Part shown: piece after piece, positions 62,656 through 64,000 of the stretch
Layout of the letters: each line of letters begins with the position of its first letter
How positions within the stretch are numbered: position 1 is the first letter of the stretch
Assembly: GCA_950295325.1 (NCBI GenBank)
Contig: OX485803.1
Span: forward strand, 17,610,001 to 17,674,000
Origin: Polytrichum commune
Lineage: Eukaryota > Streptophyta > Polytrichopsida > Polytrichales > Polytrichaceae
Reading direction: 5' to 3'
Length of the DNA: 64,000 nucleotides
The notes under the pieces: model-generated
The model's database searches: none
What the model was told of the DNA's origin: nothing
What the model saw: only the letters and a program-made list of their open reading frames with translations
Program-made: the position numbers and the translations under genes

Positions 62656-63487
62656 CCCACCACTCAAGAATAATTTAGGATAGGAAAACACACATAGAGA
62701 CACGTCACCAACAACTATTATTTTGAATGGTTAAAGCAAACACCCATGATGCCTTGCAATTTCTCTCTCCCCCTCATTGATATTCTAACACAAACTCACT
62801 GTAACCTTGCAAGTTGCATTGAAGCAAGAATTGTGCAAAATAAGCATTGGGTTGAGCCAATAATTAGTGAAATGAAGAACACCTTTGTGTCTTTGTTCAT
62901 GAGTTGTTAGCCTACTAAAGAAGTAAATTCCACAACAAAAGGCAATTAAACCAAGTAACTCTGACTTTCTCTTGAGAAACCAAGTACTTTAGCTTGTAGC
63001 CCTCATAGTCCAAAAATCTCTAAGCTTTGCTCACAGTGAAAGGGAGCAAGTGACTTTCTCCACTTTAATTCTCTTCAATTAGCACCGAAAACAAATCACA
63101 TTGTAGGTTCTAACATACTTAGGACCCAATTATGCACATTCCCTGACATGAAGAAAATACACAACTCACAAGGTCTTCATAGCAACATACAAGGTCTTCG
63201 TCGCAACACAGATGGTTTTTGACACCTTGCCTTGGCTAGGCACTTAATAATTCACGGCACGGTCCACCACTATTGAGAATGCGCATACACACTTGTGCAC
63301 ATGAATGTCACATCACGTGGATGAAAAAAATCACATCAGAGTGGGTAAATTTGACAATTTACTTGGGGGTAAATTGATGTGGTCAACCCTCTAGTCAACA
63401 TTGTGGCCAATTGCTAAGTCAACTGCAAAAGGAAAAAGAAGATTGAAATTCATTTTTTTTTTAAATCATCAGATATTTTTGGCTACA

Positions 63488-63780
63488 AGATCTAACAGTT
63501 CGGAATTGTTTTGGATTTTTTTGGAATTTTGCAAAATTGTTTAGGAGCCAATTGCTCATAGTTGACTCTTGTAGCCAACCAAGAGTAATCAACCATGAGC
63601 AGTCGACTACTAGGAAAGGGAAAAAATACATAATAAAAATATACTGGATTTTTAATGGATGATTAGATATTGCATTTAACAAGATCTGATGATCCAATTG
63701 TTTTTGAATTATTGTGGAATTTTGAAAAATCATCTTGAGAAGATGACTTCTAGTTGTAGTCAACTAGAGCAGTCAACCAT
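63488..63780. repeat. Direct duplication rich in GTCAAC/GTTGAC
   Basis: ACAAGATCT(A/G)..AATTGTTTT followed by TGGAATTTTG(C/A)AAAAT occurs at about 63485 and 63680 (about 195 bp apart), each followed by an AGT(T/C)(G)AC(T)-rich block. Confidence 0.6.
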
Positions 63781-64000
63781 ACAATTTTTTTTTTTTACAA
63801 AAATGATGCAATAAAAAAATTATCAGGTCAGCAAGCATCACGTGATTTGTGAGATGACGTGACATGATAGCCAAAGGTTGCGTAAATGCCCATTTGCACA
63901 TTCATGCCTTCATATGATGGCTCACTATGTGTTGATGACCCACTACTGCATTCCTTTTCACGATTTAAACCAATCACATATTTGGTTCAAATTGAGAACT

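Overview
The window looks like a stretch of a large, repeat-rich nuclear genome of a land plant. The evidence is one intact plant-type gene with many GT-AG introns, plant-type (CCCTAAA)n telomere-like motifs, and dense degenerate DNA transposons in AT-rich DNA. The species cannot be named. A non-seed plant (bryophyte or lycophyte) is a reasonable guess but is inference only.

Only one gene can be fully supported. It lies on the minus strand from about 23267 (start) to 11855 (stop) and encodes an IRE/IREH1-type AGC serine/threonine protein kinase (INCOMPLETE ROOT HAIR ELONGATION family, related to animal MAST and microbial Rim15/Cek1). I rebuilt it as 19 coding exons, all GT-AG and all in phase, giving about 1465 residues. 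It has a disordered N-terminus with a conserved RIKTRSGPL motif, a conserved helical block, a C2HC zinc finger, and a complete AGC kinase with a long activation-segment insert. It ends in a hydrophobic motif, FNNFSF. A CT-rich, more GC-rich leader and promoter region lies upstream at 23.3-26.4 kb.

The rest is accessory DNA. 1-1.25 kb: a PIF/Harbinger-like element with a MULE-like element nested in it. 4.2-8.0 kb: a tandem array (about 155-bp units) split by a 2.8-kb TIR transposon at 4822-7622. That element has an 8-bp target duplication (CCCAAAGT) and carries exon fragments of two unrelated genes: the acidic start of a UAP56/DDX39-like RNA helicase and exon 1 of a family-3 aldehyde dehydrogenase. 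26.7-28.8 kb: CACTA-type miniature elements. 33.5-34.4 kb: a second Harbinger-like element with TTA duplications. 38.8 and 55 kb: two copies of another TIR family; the second is interrupted by a 342-bp relative of the 4822 element, again with a perfect 8-bp duplication (GCAGACAT). Further dispersed families, MITE hairpins, microsatellites, telomere-like tracts and a LINE-type zinc-knuckle relic fill the remainder.

The most interesting signal is the family of transposons with G-run ends (C-W-C-G-G-G-G...C-C-C-C-G-W-G). Each of its two insertions can be proved from a related empty site inside this same window, and one member has captured host gene fragments. I read everything by eye; no database search was run.
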